From Candidatus Saccharimonadota bacterium (GTDB lineage: Bacteria > Patescibacteriota > Saccharimonadia > Saccharimonadales > UBA4665), in contig JAGQNR010000001.1 of assembly GCA_020427985.1 (NCBI GenBank), positions 25,784-89,783 of the forward strand: 64,000 bases of DNA, given 5' to 3'. Positions 37,081 to 46,412 of this stretch are shown here, piece by piece. A model generated the notes under the pieces. It did not search any database. It saw only the letters and a list, made by a program, of their open reading frames with translations, and had not been told where the DNA came from. Every line of letters begins with the position of its first letter. The stretch's first letter is position 1. A program made the position numbers and the translations under genes.

Positions 37081-38379
37081 ATGCAAAATTTCTATAAAGT
37101 GCTTCTTAACACACTGGTTGCCAACGTCACCTCAAGCTTCTTATGGTTTGCACTGACGTTTTGGATATACCTAGAAACAAAAAATGTCATGGCGACAGCA
37201 ATCGTGGGTGGCGCATACATGTTTATGGTTGCGCTGTGTAGTCTAGTATTTGGACTTATCGTTGACCGCAACAAGAAAAAACGTGTCATGGTGTTATCGA
37301 GCACGATTACTTTGGTGGCCTATGTGCTGGCGGGCATTGGCTTTCTGTTACAGCCGACCGAAAATATTGCGACAATATCGCACTGGGCATTTTGGATGTT
37401 CGCCCTACTTATCTTGGCAGGCGGAGTCGTAGAAAATATGCGTAATATTGCTCTTTCAACCACTGTAACGCTATTGGCCCCCAAAGAAAGTCGTGACAAA
37501 GCCAACGGCATGGTTGGTACAGTGCAAGGAGTTGCTTTTATGGTCACGAGTGTATTCTCGGGGCTGTCTATTGGCCTACTTGGCATGGGCTGGACGCTTG
37601 TTATTGCCATAGTACTTACAACAATTGCTCTACTGCATCTACTTGTTACAGTGCAAATTCCAGAGGCAGAAATAGTCCATGATTCAGAGATCGACAATAA
37701 AAGGATTGATATTCGTGGTTCATTAGCTACCGTTCGGCAGGTACCAGGGCTACTGGCTTTAATGCTTTTTTCGACGTTTAACAACCTGATTGGTGGGGTT
37801 TTTATGGCGCTCATGGACCCTTATGGTCTAACCATATTCTCAGTGGAGTGGTGGGGCACAGTACTTGGCATTACAAGTACAGGGTTTGTGGTTGGGGGGC
37901 TTTTGGTAGCCAAAAAAGGACTCGGCAAGAACCCACTTCGGACAATGCTACTGCTTATGGTGGCAATGTCGGTACTCGGTATGCTATTTACTATTCGGGA
38001 ATGGTGGTGGCTGTATGTGGTCGGTATATTCTTATACATGTGCCTTATTCCCGCCGTTGAAGCTTCGGAGCAAACAATCTTGCAGCGAGTAGTGCCGTTG
38101 AAGCGTCAGGGACGTGTTTTTGGTTTAGCCCAGGCGCTTGAGTCATGTGCCTCACCCATATCTGCCTTTTTGATAGGCCCCCTTGCACAATACTGGCTGA
38201 TACCTTACATGCAATCGGGCACGGGCAGGATGCGGTGGAGTTGGTTGCTCGGCACGGGGCAAGCCCGGGGCATTGCCTTTGTGGTTGTGCTTGCGAGCTT
38301 GTTGATGCTCGCCTTGGTACTGCTCGCATTTCGCACTAAAGCCTATCGTCAACTGGGTGACCATTACCAAAAAGCCTAA
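37081..38379 (+). CDS. major facilitator superfamily transporter
   Basis: 432 residues from ATG 37081, the first ATG after the -10 box; the open frame runs 39 nt further upstream without support. About 12 hydrophobic segments are visible. The loop between spans 2 and 3 carries GLIVDRNKKKRVMVL, the MFS signature (GxxxDRxxRR). The second half has PLKRQGRVFGLAQALESCASP, typical of MFS drug or macrolide-efflux-like carriers. Substrate unknown. It converges on the glycosylase gene with a 9-bp gap. Confidence 0.9.
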   Translation: MQNFYKVLLNTLVANVTSSFLWFALTFWIYLETKNVMATAIVGGAYMFMVALCSLVFGLIVDRNKKKRVMVLSSTITLVAYVLAGIGFLLQPTENIATISHWAFWMFALLILAGGVVENMRNIALSTTVTLLAPKESRDKANGMVGTVQGVAFMVTSVFSGLSIGLLGMGWTLVIAIVLTTIALLHLLVTVQIPEAEIVHDSEIDNKRIDIRGSLATVRQVPGLLALMLFSTFNNLIGGVFMALMDPYGLTIFSVEWWGTVLGITSTGFVVGGLLVAKKGLGKNPLRTMLLLMVAMSVLGMLFTIREWWWLYVVGIFLYMCLIPAVEASEQTILQRVVPLKRQGRVFGLAQALESCASPISAFLIGPLAQYWLIPYMQSGTGRMRWSWLLGTGQARGIAFVVVLASLLMLALVLLAFRTKAYRQLGDHYQKA

Positions 38380-38388
38380 ACATACCAG

Positions 38389-38991
38389 CTATGTGGTGGG
38401 CTTGGTATCAAGCAGGTGCCATAAATGGTAGCAGGCAGTGCTGCGATATGGCCGCCACTTCTCGGCAAATGCCATCATTTCGGTACGCGAGGGGCGACTG
38501 GCTAGGTTATACAGTTTAGCGATAGCATTTTGCAAGCCTAAATCGTCTATCGCAAACACGTCTGGTCGCTGCAATGTGAACAGTAAAAACATTTGAGCCG
38601 TCCACACGCCGATACCCTTTACCTTGGTAAGTTCGGCTATCACCATGTCATCAGTTAGGGATTCGAGCTGGTTAAATACGGCGCTATCTCGTACAAAATG
38701 CTCGGCAAGGTCATGAATATAGCGAGCTTTTTGGCCAGAAAGCCCAATGGCCTTACACTCACTTTCGTCTAGCTGTACTGCACTGACCGGCAATAATTTA
38801 GTGTGTGACTTGAACCTACTGTAAATTGTGGCAGCAGCTTTGACAGATAATTGCTGACTAATAATTGAGCTCGCAAGGGCGGCAAAATAATCATCGTGCG
38901 GCGCATAGGCAATGGGTCCATTGTGACGAATAGCCGTGCCCAATACTGGGTCTAGGCCACAGAGCTTTCGCTCGGCTTTTGAAAATTGCAT
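38389..38991 (-). CDS. HhH-GPD DNA glycosylase (AlkA-like 3-methyladenine glycosylase)
   Basis: 200 residues from ATG 38991, with a TACACT box 6 nt upstream. FAALASSIISQQLSVKAAATIYSRF, LTKVKGIGVWTAQMFLLFTLQRPDVFAIDDLGLQNAI with the helix-hairpin-helix and the catalytic aspartate (AIDD), and WRPYRSTACYHLWHLLD match AlkA/Mag-type enzymes. It would remove alkylated bases in base excision repair. It lacks the N-terminal domain of E. coli AlkA, as many short homologs do. Confidence 0.92.
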   Translation of the reverse strand: MQFSKAERKLCGLDPVLGTAIRHNGPIAYAPHDDYFAALASSIISQQLSVKAAATIYSRFKSHTKLLPVSAVQLDESECKAIGLSGQKARYIHDLAEHFVRDSAVFNQLESLTDDMVIAELTKVKGIGVWTAQMFLLFTLQRPDVFAIDDLGLQNAIAKLYNLASRPSRTEMMAFAEKWRPYRSTACYHLWHLLDTKPTT

Positions 38992-38997
38992 ACTACT

Positions 38998-39003
38998 AGT
39001 GTA
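38998..39003 (-). promoter_or_regulatory. -10 element, leaderless glycosylase gene
   Basis: Minus strand TACACT ends 6 nt before the ATG at 38991. Confidence 0.5.
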
Positions 39004-39047
39004 CGGTAACAGCAAGGCGAGGTATACTAATAAGATAAGGAGGCACG

Positions 39048-39311
39048 ATGGCAAAACAGTGCCAAAGTTGTGGCATGCCCCTACAGACTAAAAAAGCAGG
39101 TGATTGCCGTAGAACCGAAAAAGACGGCAGCAAAAGCGAAAAATGGTACTCACTTTGCTACCAAGAGGGTGCTTTTATAGGCAGTGATTGCACGCTCGAA
39201 GAAATGCGCACTATTGTTGATGCAGCCCTCAAGAACAAGGGGAGCAGCCGTATCATGCGATGGATGGCCCAAAAGCAGCTACCACATTTAGAACGTTGGA
39301 AAAAATCATGA
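39048..39311 (+). CDS. small zinc-ribbon protein
   Basis: 87 residues. Cysteines in KQCQSCGMPL, GDCRRTE, YSLCYQEGAF and GSDC match the 'putative zinc ribbon' family that starts with CxxCGMPL. The C-terminal half is helical (LEEMRTIVDAALKN ... MRWMAQKQLPHLERWKK). AAGGAGG lies 5 nt before the ATG. It overlaps the next gene by ATGA. No function is established. Confidence 0.82.
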   Translation: MAKQCQSCGMPLQTKKAGDCRRTEKDGSKSEKWYSLCYQEGAFIGSDCTLEEMRTIVDAALKNKGSSRIMRWMAQKQLPHLERWKKS

Positions 39312-39832
39312 AGTACGTTTGTCTCCTGCGTGGCATTAATGTTGGGGGCAAGAACAAGCTAGCCATGTCTAGTTTGGTCGCATTGTTTGAATCTATGGGG
39401 TTCACTAATGTGTTGAGTTATATCAATTCAGGAAACATTATCTTTCAGGCAGACACCCCACCAAGCGAACAGGCTATACAAACACACATTCAGCAATCGT
39501 TTGGTATTACGATTGCGGTGTTGGTACTCTCGGCTAATCAAATTATTAGCATCGCCGAAGCAATTCCCGAGGGATGGGTCAATGATGAGCATCAAAAAAC
39601 CGACGTTCTGTACCTATTTCATGACATTGATGACGCAAATATGACTATGAAAATCGGCTACAATATGGCCATAGAGACTGCACTGTATGTGCCAGGAGCA
39701 GTCGTGTGGAATATAGCACGACAATACCAGTCACGCAGTGGCCTAAAGAAAATGATTAGTACCCCTCTGTATGATAAGGTAACGATACGAAATGTCACCA
39801 CGGCGCGTCGGCTTGCCGACCTGTGTCGTTAG
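39308..39832 (+). CDS. DUF1697 family protein
   Basis: 174 residues from ATG 39308, overlapping the zinc-ribbon stop. CLLRGINVGGKNKLAMSSLVALFESMGFTNVLSYINSGNIIF is the classic DUF1697 start, with the TVLYLFHD-like middle and SRSGLKKMISTPLYDKVTIRNVTTARRLADL end. The family is widespread, and its function is unknown. Confidence 0.93.
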   Translation: MKYVCLLRGINVGGKNKLAMSSLVALFESMGFTNVLSYINSGNIIFQADTPPSEQAIQTHIQQSFGITIAVLVLSANQIISIAEAIPEGWVNDEHQKTDVLYLFHDIDDANMTMKIGYNMAIETALYVPGAVVWNIARQYQSRSGLKKMISTPLYDKVTIRNVTTARRLADLCR

Positions 39833-39845
39833 TGAATGAGCTGAA

Positions 39846-41183
39846 TTATTGCTGTAACATTTTTGCGAACTGGGTCGACAGAGTGCTATGAGATAGTTTT
39901 TCTTGAGTGGTACTGCGATCGGGGCCTAGGGCTTCTAAAGATACATAGAGCAGGTATAGGGTGCTACCTTTGCGCGCAACCGCCACCTGTTGATACTTGC
40001 TTTCCCGAATGGCTGCTTCGTCAGTCCCTGCTACCTTAAGGCTAGGCAGCCCCTCTGATCGTTCTTTATAGCGAGTTTTGGCAATAGTATCTGTGGGCGC
40101 GTATTCTATAGCTAAATTAGCCCAGCCATTTACCTTGTTTCCAAAGGCATTTTTTTGATCGATGATATGGCGTGTACAGCTATTGCCAATGAGGTTGCTT
40201 TTTGACGAGTTGGACTTCTGGATTGAGGGGTCGAGGGGTGTGCTGGTTTGGGTAGTAAGCAAGATTGGTGCATATCCAAGCAGCTCTTTGGCGGAGGTGT
40301 AGGAGAGCACGCTACAGGGCTCTTGGAGGTTGGACGAGCCAATAGAATGGGCTTTAGAGGGTACAGCGCTAACAGGCAGGCTTAAGTTTTCAGAGCTATT
40401 CACCCTTTGCCGCAAGATACGAAAAGCCTCATTTACCTTAGTAACCAATTGTCGCTGTTCGGCAGTTGGGGTAGTGACCCCTTGGAACACTGGCTGATAG
40501 TTTTGGCGATAGGAAAGTTCTAGCTTATCACTGCCGACCACCCCTGTAAAAAGACCATGTTCTGGGTCAAACAGAATAGTCTTATCAAGTCCGTCGAGGG
40601 TAACTTGATGCATAAGAGTGCTCGCCGTAGTCTGCAACTGATTAATGAGCTCTAACCCTTTTTGGGCAATAATCTTCTTTTCTTCTGGCTCGGTTGGTGA
40701 GGCAACCACAGCGCGCAAATCCGCTTCTTGTGCGCTTAATTGAGCTGAAGATGCTCCCGAATAAACCGACTTAGCCATATTCCATGAGTCTTGGGCTTGA
40801 GCCGGGGAGGCATATACTTCGGTTTGTACCTTTAGCTGAGTTTTTGAGCTGTCATTATATGAGTAGGTGCAAGAAGGGCTAAACACACGGGAAATATCTT
40901 TTTTAGTAACAGATTTTTCTAAGAATTCACTCTCTATTTCAGTAGTAGGTGGTAATTGGCCAAATACAGTGGCCACTATTGTTGGGTCAAGTAAACGACA
41001 GGGATCAACGTTTTTTCTTTTGGCAATCGTAATGACCCTTTCGCTTACTACACCGTTGGAACCGCCAGAAGATGACTTGTTTCTCGTAATGAGATAAAAA
41101 CAGGCGAATAGCCCTACAAAGATACCCATACTGATGATAATGAGCGGTAAGGGGTTATTGCGTAACTTTTCTAATTGTTTCAT
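39846..41183 (-). CDS. membrane-anchored protein with two DUF3558-like repeats
   Basis: 445 residues from ATG 41183, with TGG-TATACT ending 7 nt upstream. One membrane span near 13-33 (LIIISMGIFVGLFACFYLI) leads to an extracytoplasmic part with two related units: VDPCRLLDPTIVATVFGQLPP...SPSCTYSY (from ~60) and QEPCSVLSYTSAKELLGYAPIL...GNSCTRHI (from ~285). 'PCxLL....A...LG ... SC' is the pattern of DUF3558, a family of actinobacterial lipoproteins and surface proteins. The match is by eye and should be treated as tentative. Function unknown. Confidence 0.75.
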   Translation of the reverse strand: MKQLEKLRNNPLPLIIISMGIFVGLFACFYLITRNKSSSGGSNGVVSERVITIAKRKNVDPCRLLDPTIVATVFGQLPPTTEIESEFLEKSVTKKDISRVFSPSCTYSYNDSSKTQLKVQTEVYASPAQAQDSWNMAKSVYSGASSAQLSAQEADLRAVVASPTEPEEKKIIAQKGLELINQLQTTASTLMHQVTLDGLDKTILFDPEHGLFTGVVGSDKLELSYRQNYQPVFQGVTTPTAEQRQLVTKVNEAFRILRQRVNSSENLSLPVSAVPSKAHSIGSSNLQEPCSVLSYTSAKELLGYAPILLTTQTSTPLDPSIQKSNSSKSNLIGNSCTRHIIDQKNAFGNKVNGWANLAIEYAPTDTIAKTRYKERSEGLPSLKVAGTDEAAIRESKYQQVAVARKGSTLYLLYVSLEALGPDRSTTQEKLSHSTLSTQFAKMLQQ

Positions 41184-41190
41184 GGCAGGC

Positions 41191-41196
41191 AGTATA
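41191..41196 (-). promoter_or_regulatory. extended -10 element, leaderless 445-aa gene
   Basis: Minus strand TGG-TATACT ends 7 nt before the ATG at 41183. Confidence 0.6.
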
Positions 41197-41268
41197 CCAT
41201 GACTAGTGATGGGTAAGATGATAAACACTTATGAATTTACATGAATTTGCAAAATACACAATAATGTA

Positions 41269-41296
41269 TTGACAAATTATTTTTTGAGAGTATAAT
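41269..41296 (+). promoter_or_regulatory. strong consensus promoter of the five-gene envelope operon
   Basis: TTGACA (41269-41274), 16-bp spacer, TATAAT (41291-41296): both hexamers are perfect. It is the best sigma-70-type promoter in the window. Predicted start near 41302. Confidence 0.8.
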
Positions 41297-41301
41297 GCAA
41301 A

Positions 41302-41557
41302 AGCATAGTAAGAAAACTTACTAGACAAATAGTCAAAATAAGTTGAGTTGTATGACCAATGAGTTAGAAGGGGTGGTTCGACCTCATTGGCCATACAGCT
41401 ACCGTAGTGCGCTATGCACACATAGTTGTATGGACGACATCTAGACAGATGATACGCTGTGCGGCCATGTGCCTAGCTGTTAGTAATTATTAATTTTGCC
41501 ACCCCTGTTAGTCATATAGGGTCTAAGTGGCTATTACCCTGTAAGGGAGCAAGTGCT
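41302..41557 (+). ncRNA. long structured 5' leader of the envelope operon
   Basis: About 256 nt without a gene between the promoter and the first start codon. It begins with a perfect 7-bp hairpin TAGTAAG-AAAA-CTTACTA (41306-41323). A long hairpin follows: 41346-41363 pairs with 41383-41400 over 18 positions, with one G-U and one A-C mismatch and a 19-nt loop. The rest (41401-41557) holds further short inverted repeats. It is a candidate regulatory RNA; no known riboswitch class was recognised. Confidence 0.55.
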
Positions 41558-42712
41558 ATGTTGCATACACCCGAAAGCCAAGTTGGAATACATTCTGACC
41601 AGAATAATGCTGTCATGCCCGAGCAAAAAGCTTTGCGCTTTGGTGGCCTTGGTGAATTTGGTGCTGCAGAAAGCGGCGCAATTAGTGTGGCATTTTTGAC
41701 GGGCTGTATGGGTGTGGCCCGGAAGCTCATGACCCAAAAAATGCTTGTTGCTGGTGCGGTGGTTAGTTTGGCTTTTGGCCCGATGCTTGCCGGCAAGGCA
41801 AAAGGTATGATTGATGCCGCAACAGAACTTCATGCCGAGTTGGGTGACAAAGTAGTAACAAAAAAGCTTGAAATAGATCCTGGTGCAGGATTAGTACTTG
41901 GAGAGTTTCCGGTCGACAAAAAATGCTTTATTGGCTACGACACAGTCGTCCAGTCATCGGCCCAAAGTAAGGTAACGGTCGGGGTTAGCCCATTAACTAT
42001 AACCAGCACAAAAAAGGTAGATGCAAAACTCCCCATCACTGTTATTGGTTGCTACGAAGGTACAACCGCTGAGCGAACATTTGATGCCAAAAAAAAGCAA
42101 ATAACTGTTGCTTACAAGACGAAGTCTGACGGTACGTCACCTTTTACAGCCTACGTATATAACACCGATCCAATTAGCCCAAACTCTTTTACTACTACCA
42201 ACGACGGCGTAGCAGCGGTACAGGAAATAAACGACATTATTCTTAAGTACTTTAGCAGCAAAGCTGGTAGTGGATGGGGTGAGCGACTCGCAAGCCTTGG
42301 GCTCAATGGGTCGAACAGCGAAAAACTTGAAAACATTTTAAGCGGGGTGGCAACTGTGGCTGCCTATGATACTGCAACAAAGACGTGTGGCGCGCTTGTT
42401 TGGCCAGATGTCGAAAAGGCATTAAAAGAAACCACCGCAACGAGTGAAATGCGCGCCTATAATCAGCTGCATCCAGAGGCACCCATAACCGCAACAGATA
42501 TCGACGTGGTACTACCAGATTCAAAGTCGGCGACATGGGAAAACCAATATGCCGAAGACATCAAAAAGCTTCTTTCGTTGCAACATGGAGACGATACGCT
42601 TACGTATAACGCTGGAGCGGGCACGTGTGACCGAATAGACTCAAAAATGCTTGAACAACTCGACAGAGACACGCTGCTACTAAAGACGAAGCAAAAGGGA
42701 GGAAGCAACTAA
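41558..42712 (+). CDS. envelope operon protein 1: exported/anchored protein of unknown function
   Basis: 384 residues. GGGAGCAA lies in front of the ATG. After a ~50-residue N-terminus, a hydrophobic stretch (MLVAGAVVSLAFGPMLAG, about 68-85) could be a membrane anchor with the rest outside. The external part has strands (KVTVGVSPLTITSTKKVDAKLPITVIGCYEG) and paired cysteines (KKCFIGY ... VIGCYEG; KTCGALV ... GTCDRID). No named family is recognised. Its stop overlaps the next start (TAATG), so the operon is translationally coupled. Confidence 0.78.
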   Translation: MLHTPESQVGIHSDQNNAVMPEQKALRFGGLGEFGAAESGAISVAFLTGCMGVARKLMTQKMLVAGAVVSLAFGPMLAGKAKGMIDAATELHAELGDKVVTKKLEIDPGAGLVLGEFPVDKKCFIGYDTVVQSSAQSKVTVGVSPLTITSTKKVDAKLPITVIGCYEGTTAERTFDAKKKQITVAYKTKSDGTSPFTAYVYNTDPISPNSFTTTNDGVAAVQEINDIILKYFSSKAGSGWGERLASLGLNGSNSEKLENILSGVATVAAYDTATKTCGALVWPDVEKALKETTATSEMRAYNQLHPEAPITATDIDVVLPDSKSATWENQYAEDIKKLLSLQHGDDTLTYNAGAGTCDRIDSKMLEQLDRDTLLLKTKQKGGSN

Positions 42713-43680
42713 TGTTTGGATCAACAGGGCGCTACCACGAGGTGAGCCTAGCAGAGTTACTGACACCTGCTATTCACCAAGAAATGCCCGTGGCACGACC
42801 AACGGAGCAAGCGACTGGCGCTCAGTACCCCCCAGAGGGCTATGACGAAGACGAAGATCCATTTATCCTCTCTGACGAGATGCGAGCGTGTCTAGAGCAA
42901 CCAAGATTTGGCCCTTCAGATAACTCAGATGAGCAACGATTTTCAGTCAAAGATAGAGATGCTTTAAGGGTCATGTCAGGCTTGCCGCCACAGCTAGTAG
43001 CGCCAGCCAAGAAGCCCTCTGTACCTACTACACCACCACAAGCCTCCGTAAGTAATAGTTTTGTTCCTCAACAAGAGGTGCACGCAGTAATTGGTACGAA
43101 TGGGAATGGGGGCGTGGAGGCAAGGTTCAGCGCAGGTGACCCAGAACAGCTAGGTCGAGTGATGGCATTTTTCTTGCAGGTACAAGGTGACGAACCCCAG
43201 GCTCCCTTGATCGACCCTACTGCCAATGCACCCAGTACCTACATTTCACACCAGTTACCCCAAGAAGCGATTACCGAACTCGTGCCTATTACAGAGCGGC
43301 AAGCTGACACCTACGGCTCGCCCTCAATGGACGGTCAAGACATCCTGGGCTACCCATCAGAAGATAGCGACGAATTGGCCGAGCCAGCCACAGATGGCGC
43401 AGAGCAAGAAACAGCAGACGACCCAATCGAAACTGCTTCTGACCCAAACCCTCGCCGACGCGTTATAACATGGCGCCGCGTACGTATGAGCGGGGCAGTT
43501 GCACTTCTCGCTGCATCGGCGGCGTATGGGCTGCCAAAGTACTCAACTGCCTACCAAGATTCGCATGACAAATGGTACGGCAAAGGAGCTTCGACCCTAT
43601 GCAGTATCGGCAAGCTGCCATTAGACCCATTTACCCTAAAAGGGTTTTGCGAGACCAATAACCAGGAGGCAACCAAATGA
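42712..43680 (+). CDS. envelope operon protein 2: acidic protein with C-terminal membrane span
   Basis: 322 residues. The first ~245 are acidic, Pro/Gln-rich and low in hydrophobics, and look largely disordered. A basic patch (PRRRVITWRRVRMS) precedes one hydrophobic segment near 262-277 (GAVALLAASAAYGLP), and ~45 residues follow with two cysteines (STLCSIGKL ... KGFCETN). This gives a large cytoplasmic domain and a short external tail. Not recognised. Overlaps both neighbours by a stop/start arrangement. Confidence 0.75.
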   Translation: MFGSTGRYHEVSLAELLTPAIHQEMPVARPTEQATGAQYPPEGYDEDEDPFILSDEMRACLEQPRFGPSDNSDEQRFSVKDRDALRVMSGLPPQLVAPAKKPSVPTTPPQASVSNSFVPQQEVHAVIGTNGNGGVEARFSAGDPEQLGRVMAFFLQVQGDEPQAPLIDPTANAPSTYISHQLPQEAITELVPITERQADTYGSPSMDGQDILGYPSEDSDELAEPATDGAEQETADDPIETASDPNPRRRVITWRRVRMSGAVALLAASAAYGLPKYSTAYQDSHDKWYGKGASTLCSIGKLPLDPFTLKGFCETNNQEATK

Positions 43681-45005
43681 ATAGCCCAGAAGTAGATTTA
43701 TTTGCGCGGGTCGCTAACGGGGCACAGTCACAATTACGTGGTCACGTGCCACCTACAACAAGGCCAGCCACACCGTCAGCTCCAAGCCAGCCACGCCCAC
43801 CAAGGGATGCCGAGGGGGCCCCTGGTTGGGACACTGCTTATAAATCAAGAGTGCCTGCCCCAGCAGCCGAGTCATCCGTAGCAGCCCGACCTCCACATTC
43901 TTCTAAAGTTTCATCTTCAACGGCTGCCAAACCGCCAGTTGGTCGTCTGCGCCCCCAAAAACAATCACAACCATCACCGGAACAAGCTATCACTATCGAT
44001 ACACGAAAAAGTCTTCGACAGACGGTTGCAGGCATAACCCAAAACACCCTCCACTCTCGTAAGAGCATGAGTGTTGTGGCGGTAATAATGCTTGGAAGCC
44101 TTGGCATAGGCATATATCTTGGTCCAAAAGTAACTGGTGACGACACCGCCGATACACCGAAGTCCCCAGCTGTTCTAGGAGTAAAACTGAATTCGGAAAC
44201 CGCTGTGCCGACCGACCTTCTCGATGAATGTCGGTCTATTGGCACCTTGCTTCTCGCCGAAACCGCTACCCACACACTGCCATATGATTCAGGCAAAGCC
44301 GAAATCAGAACCGGCAGTTCAGTCTCCACCGTCAAACTAAAAATACCAGTCGGATTGCAGGTGTGCAATGCGCCCGAACTAACCACGGCTGCAGATGGAA
44401 CCATTGTTCAAACGGGTAAATTTTTGCCGCTTGGCGAGATAAAAAAGAATGGAAGCGAAAAGTCGTTAGAAATCGACAGATCGGCTATAGCAATAAAAAG
44501 TAAGGGAGAAATAAGCGCGGCTTGCGACCCCGAGTCAGATGACTTTTTGTGTACGCCAGTCTATACCGAAGACGACATAGCTAAAATTTCTAACAATCCA
44601 GCAATACCCGAGCCAGACCGTGTACGGCTTGCAGACATGCTCCGTTCGGTCGACCCTGCAACCAACCAGCCCCCGGCTTCTAATGACAAGTTTAGGGCTG
44701 CAACATCAGCTAAGGTCATTAGTCAGGCACTGACCGCGGCCTTTACAACTGCAAACAATGGGGAATGCGTCAAGGACATCTATGCCGTTGTTGATAAGCT
44801 TGTTGCCAATTCGTTTAGCGACAAAAAACAGAGCTGGGGATTTGTTAAAGAGGCAAAAATGACCTTTAAAAAGGATTCTGCCTACGTCAGTCCAGCCGAA
44901 TCATACAACCGCGACAAAAAACCATTTGTCGAAGATGGGCAAGTCAGGCTCCAGCCAGTGGCCGAAGCCTGTACATTTACCCCTGAAACAGGAGAAAAGA
45001 AATGA
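43677..45005 (+). CDS. envelope operon protein 3: single-span protein with cysteine-bearing external domain
   Basis: 442 residues. A Pro/Ser-rich cytoplasmic part (1-130) leads to a membrane span near 137-155 (MSVVAVIMLGSLGIGIYLG). The external part contains DECRSIGTLLLAETATHTLPYDSGKAEI and VSTVKLKIPVGLQVC, strands alternating with helices, and cysteines at AACDPESDDFLC, GECVKD and EACTFTP. The general build (small strand domain after a membrane anchor, paired cysteines) resembles protein 1 and the twins at 20053-20881, but I cannot show homology. ATGA overlaps on both sides. Confidence 0.75.
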   Translation: MNSPEVDLFARVANGAQSQLRGHVPPTTRPATPSAPSQPRPPRDAEGAPGWDTAYKSRVPAPAAESSVAARPPHSSKVSSSTAAKPPVGRLRPQKQSQPSPEQAITIDTRKSLRQTVAGITQNTLHSRKSMSVVAVIMLGSLGIGIYLGPKVTGDDTADTPKSPAVLGVKLNSETAVPTDLLDECRSIGTLLLAETATHTLPYDSGKAEIRTGSSVSTVKLKIPVGLQVCNAPELTTAADGTIVQTGKFLPLGEIKKNGSEKSLEIDRSAIAIKSKGEISAACDPESDDFLCTPVYTEDDIAKISNNPAIPEPDRVRLADMLRSVDPATNQPPASNDKFRAATSAKVISQALTAAFTTANNGECVKDIYAVVDKLVANSFSDKKQSWGFVKEAKMTFKKDSAYVSPAESYNRDKKPFVEDGQVRLQPVAEACTFTPETGEKK

Positions 45006-46393
45006 CACCAGCCTTAAGACAAGTTGGACCAACGACATACGAAGTATACTCTGCAGCAGAGCCATCATCCAAGAAACCCCCTGATTCGCCGATTCCTGAA
45101 ACTGACCTGTCTCATGCTCAGGCGAGACAACAGCCTGAGGCTGCAGAGGTCACCGCGCTTATAGAAACAACAGTCGAAACAGCAGACAGCAAGACTACAG
45201 AACATGGCAATCGTGGTCTGACCACACACGAAATTATGCCAGCGCAAATGCAAAGCATCTATACTCAGTGCAAATTACTATATACCACAGTGGTGCCAGC
45301 AAGGGTTGAGCAGACAAAAAGTGCCCAAAAAGCCTATATGGACAAGCTTGAAGCAAGTCGTAGGGAGCGAGCAGAGGTCCTAGTAAAACCGTTGGGGCAT
45401 AAAGCACTTGCCGAAAGAGCGGTACAAGATTGGTTCCCAACTGATGGGTTTGATTTTGATTGCGCCGAAACAGAGAAATACTTTGCCAAATTTCAGATTA
45501 ACGTTGCCGTACAAAATATCGCCACAATCACCGCTGCACAGGAAGAATGTCGGCGAAAAACCGATGAAACCAACCAGATAGCACAGCAATATGCAACCGA
45601 ATGGGAGCAAATAGGGTTGGCTATGGAGTCGTGGGCAAACGTTGTCCATGGAGCAAATCAAGCCTTCGACACTCTTGAAGAGGTCGTTTCAGTTACCGAG
45701 GCCGTTCGCAAGCAAATAGAAGAGGGTGAAAAAAAGTGGCGCGACGAGGACCTACACACTCGCCAAAAGGTGACGTTGCCTGCAGAAATTGCCGCATGTC
45801 AGGCCCGACTAGCCTACTATGAACAACTACAACAGGCTTCATTTGCAGATCAAGATGCCCAATCTAGACTTTTGAGCTACTATGGCTCCCAAGAAGGTGG
45901 CGCAGCATCGTATGCAGAATACGACAGAGGGATGATTCTACGAAGCGAAGACGAAATACAGGCTATCAAAGACATGGTAAAGCGCCATTTAGCATTACAA
46001 AACAAATATCAGCCATTGCCAGCGCTCATCACCCAAAAACAAGCTGAGCTAGCAGCAGCGCAGCAAACAGAGCTGAGTCAGCGTATCGATGCCTACGCTC
46101 TTATGGCTAAGCGGGTGTACGAAAACCAGGTACTGCTTGACGAATATACCCAATTTGCCGACAAGCCGGTACAGGCAACCGAGTCAGAAATAGCGCACCA
46201 ACATGTTGACGTACCGAGTCAGAGTCCTTACGAGGATGAAGGCATTGTGTATGTTGTTGACACAACAAAAAATCCTCGTGCTTTGCTGTCGCCAGCTGGT
46301 CCAGTACCCAAGCTTTTGGGCCGGGTTGCGGCATGGTTTATGCCCACTAACGAAATAACAATGACACCAATAGAAGCAACAACTCAAGCATAA
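45002..46393 (+). CDS. envelope operon protein 4: cytoplasmic coiled-coil protein
   Basis: 463 residues, no signal peptide or membrane segment apart from a weakly hydrophobic LLGRVAAWFMPT near the end. Long helical regions from ~95 to ~380 are rich in Glu, Gln, Lys and Ala with heptad-like spacing (QKAYMDKLEASRRERAEVL; QACQARLAYYEQLQQASF-like; LQNKYQPLPALITQKQAELAAAQQTEL), suggesting a coiled coil. It could be a cytoplasmic scaffold for the membrane proteins in this operon; that is inference. Overlaps protein 3 by ATGA and precedes the hydrolase by 19 bp. Confidence 0.75.
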   Translation: MTPALRQVGPTTYEVYSAAEPSSKKPPDSPIPETDLSHAQARQQPEAAEVTALIETTVETADSKTTEHGNRGLTTHEIMPAQMQSIYTQCKLLYTTVVPARVEQTKSAQKAYMDKLEASRRERAEVLVKPLGHKALAERAVQDWFPTDGFDFDCAETEKYFAKFQINVAVQNIATITAAQEECRRKTDETNQIAQQYATEWEQIGLAMESWANVVHGANQAFDTLEEVVSVTEAVRKQIEEGEKKWRDEDLHTRQKVTLPAEIAACQARLAYYEQLQQASFADQDAQSRLLSYYGSQEGGAASYAEYDRGMILRSEDEIQAIKDMVKRHLALQNKYQPLPALITQKQAELAAAQQTELSQRIDAYALMAKRVYENQVLLDEYTQFADKPVQATESEIAHQHVDVPSQSPYEDEGIVYVVDTTKNPRALLSPAGPVPKLLGRVAAWFMPTNEITMTPIEATTQA

Positions 46394-46412
46394 GAAATTA
46401 GGAATCGGTACT

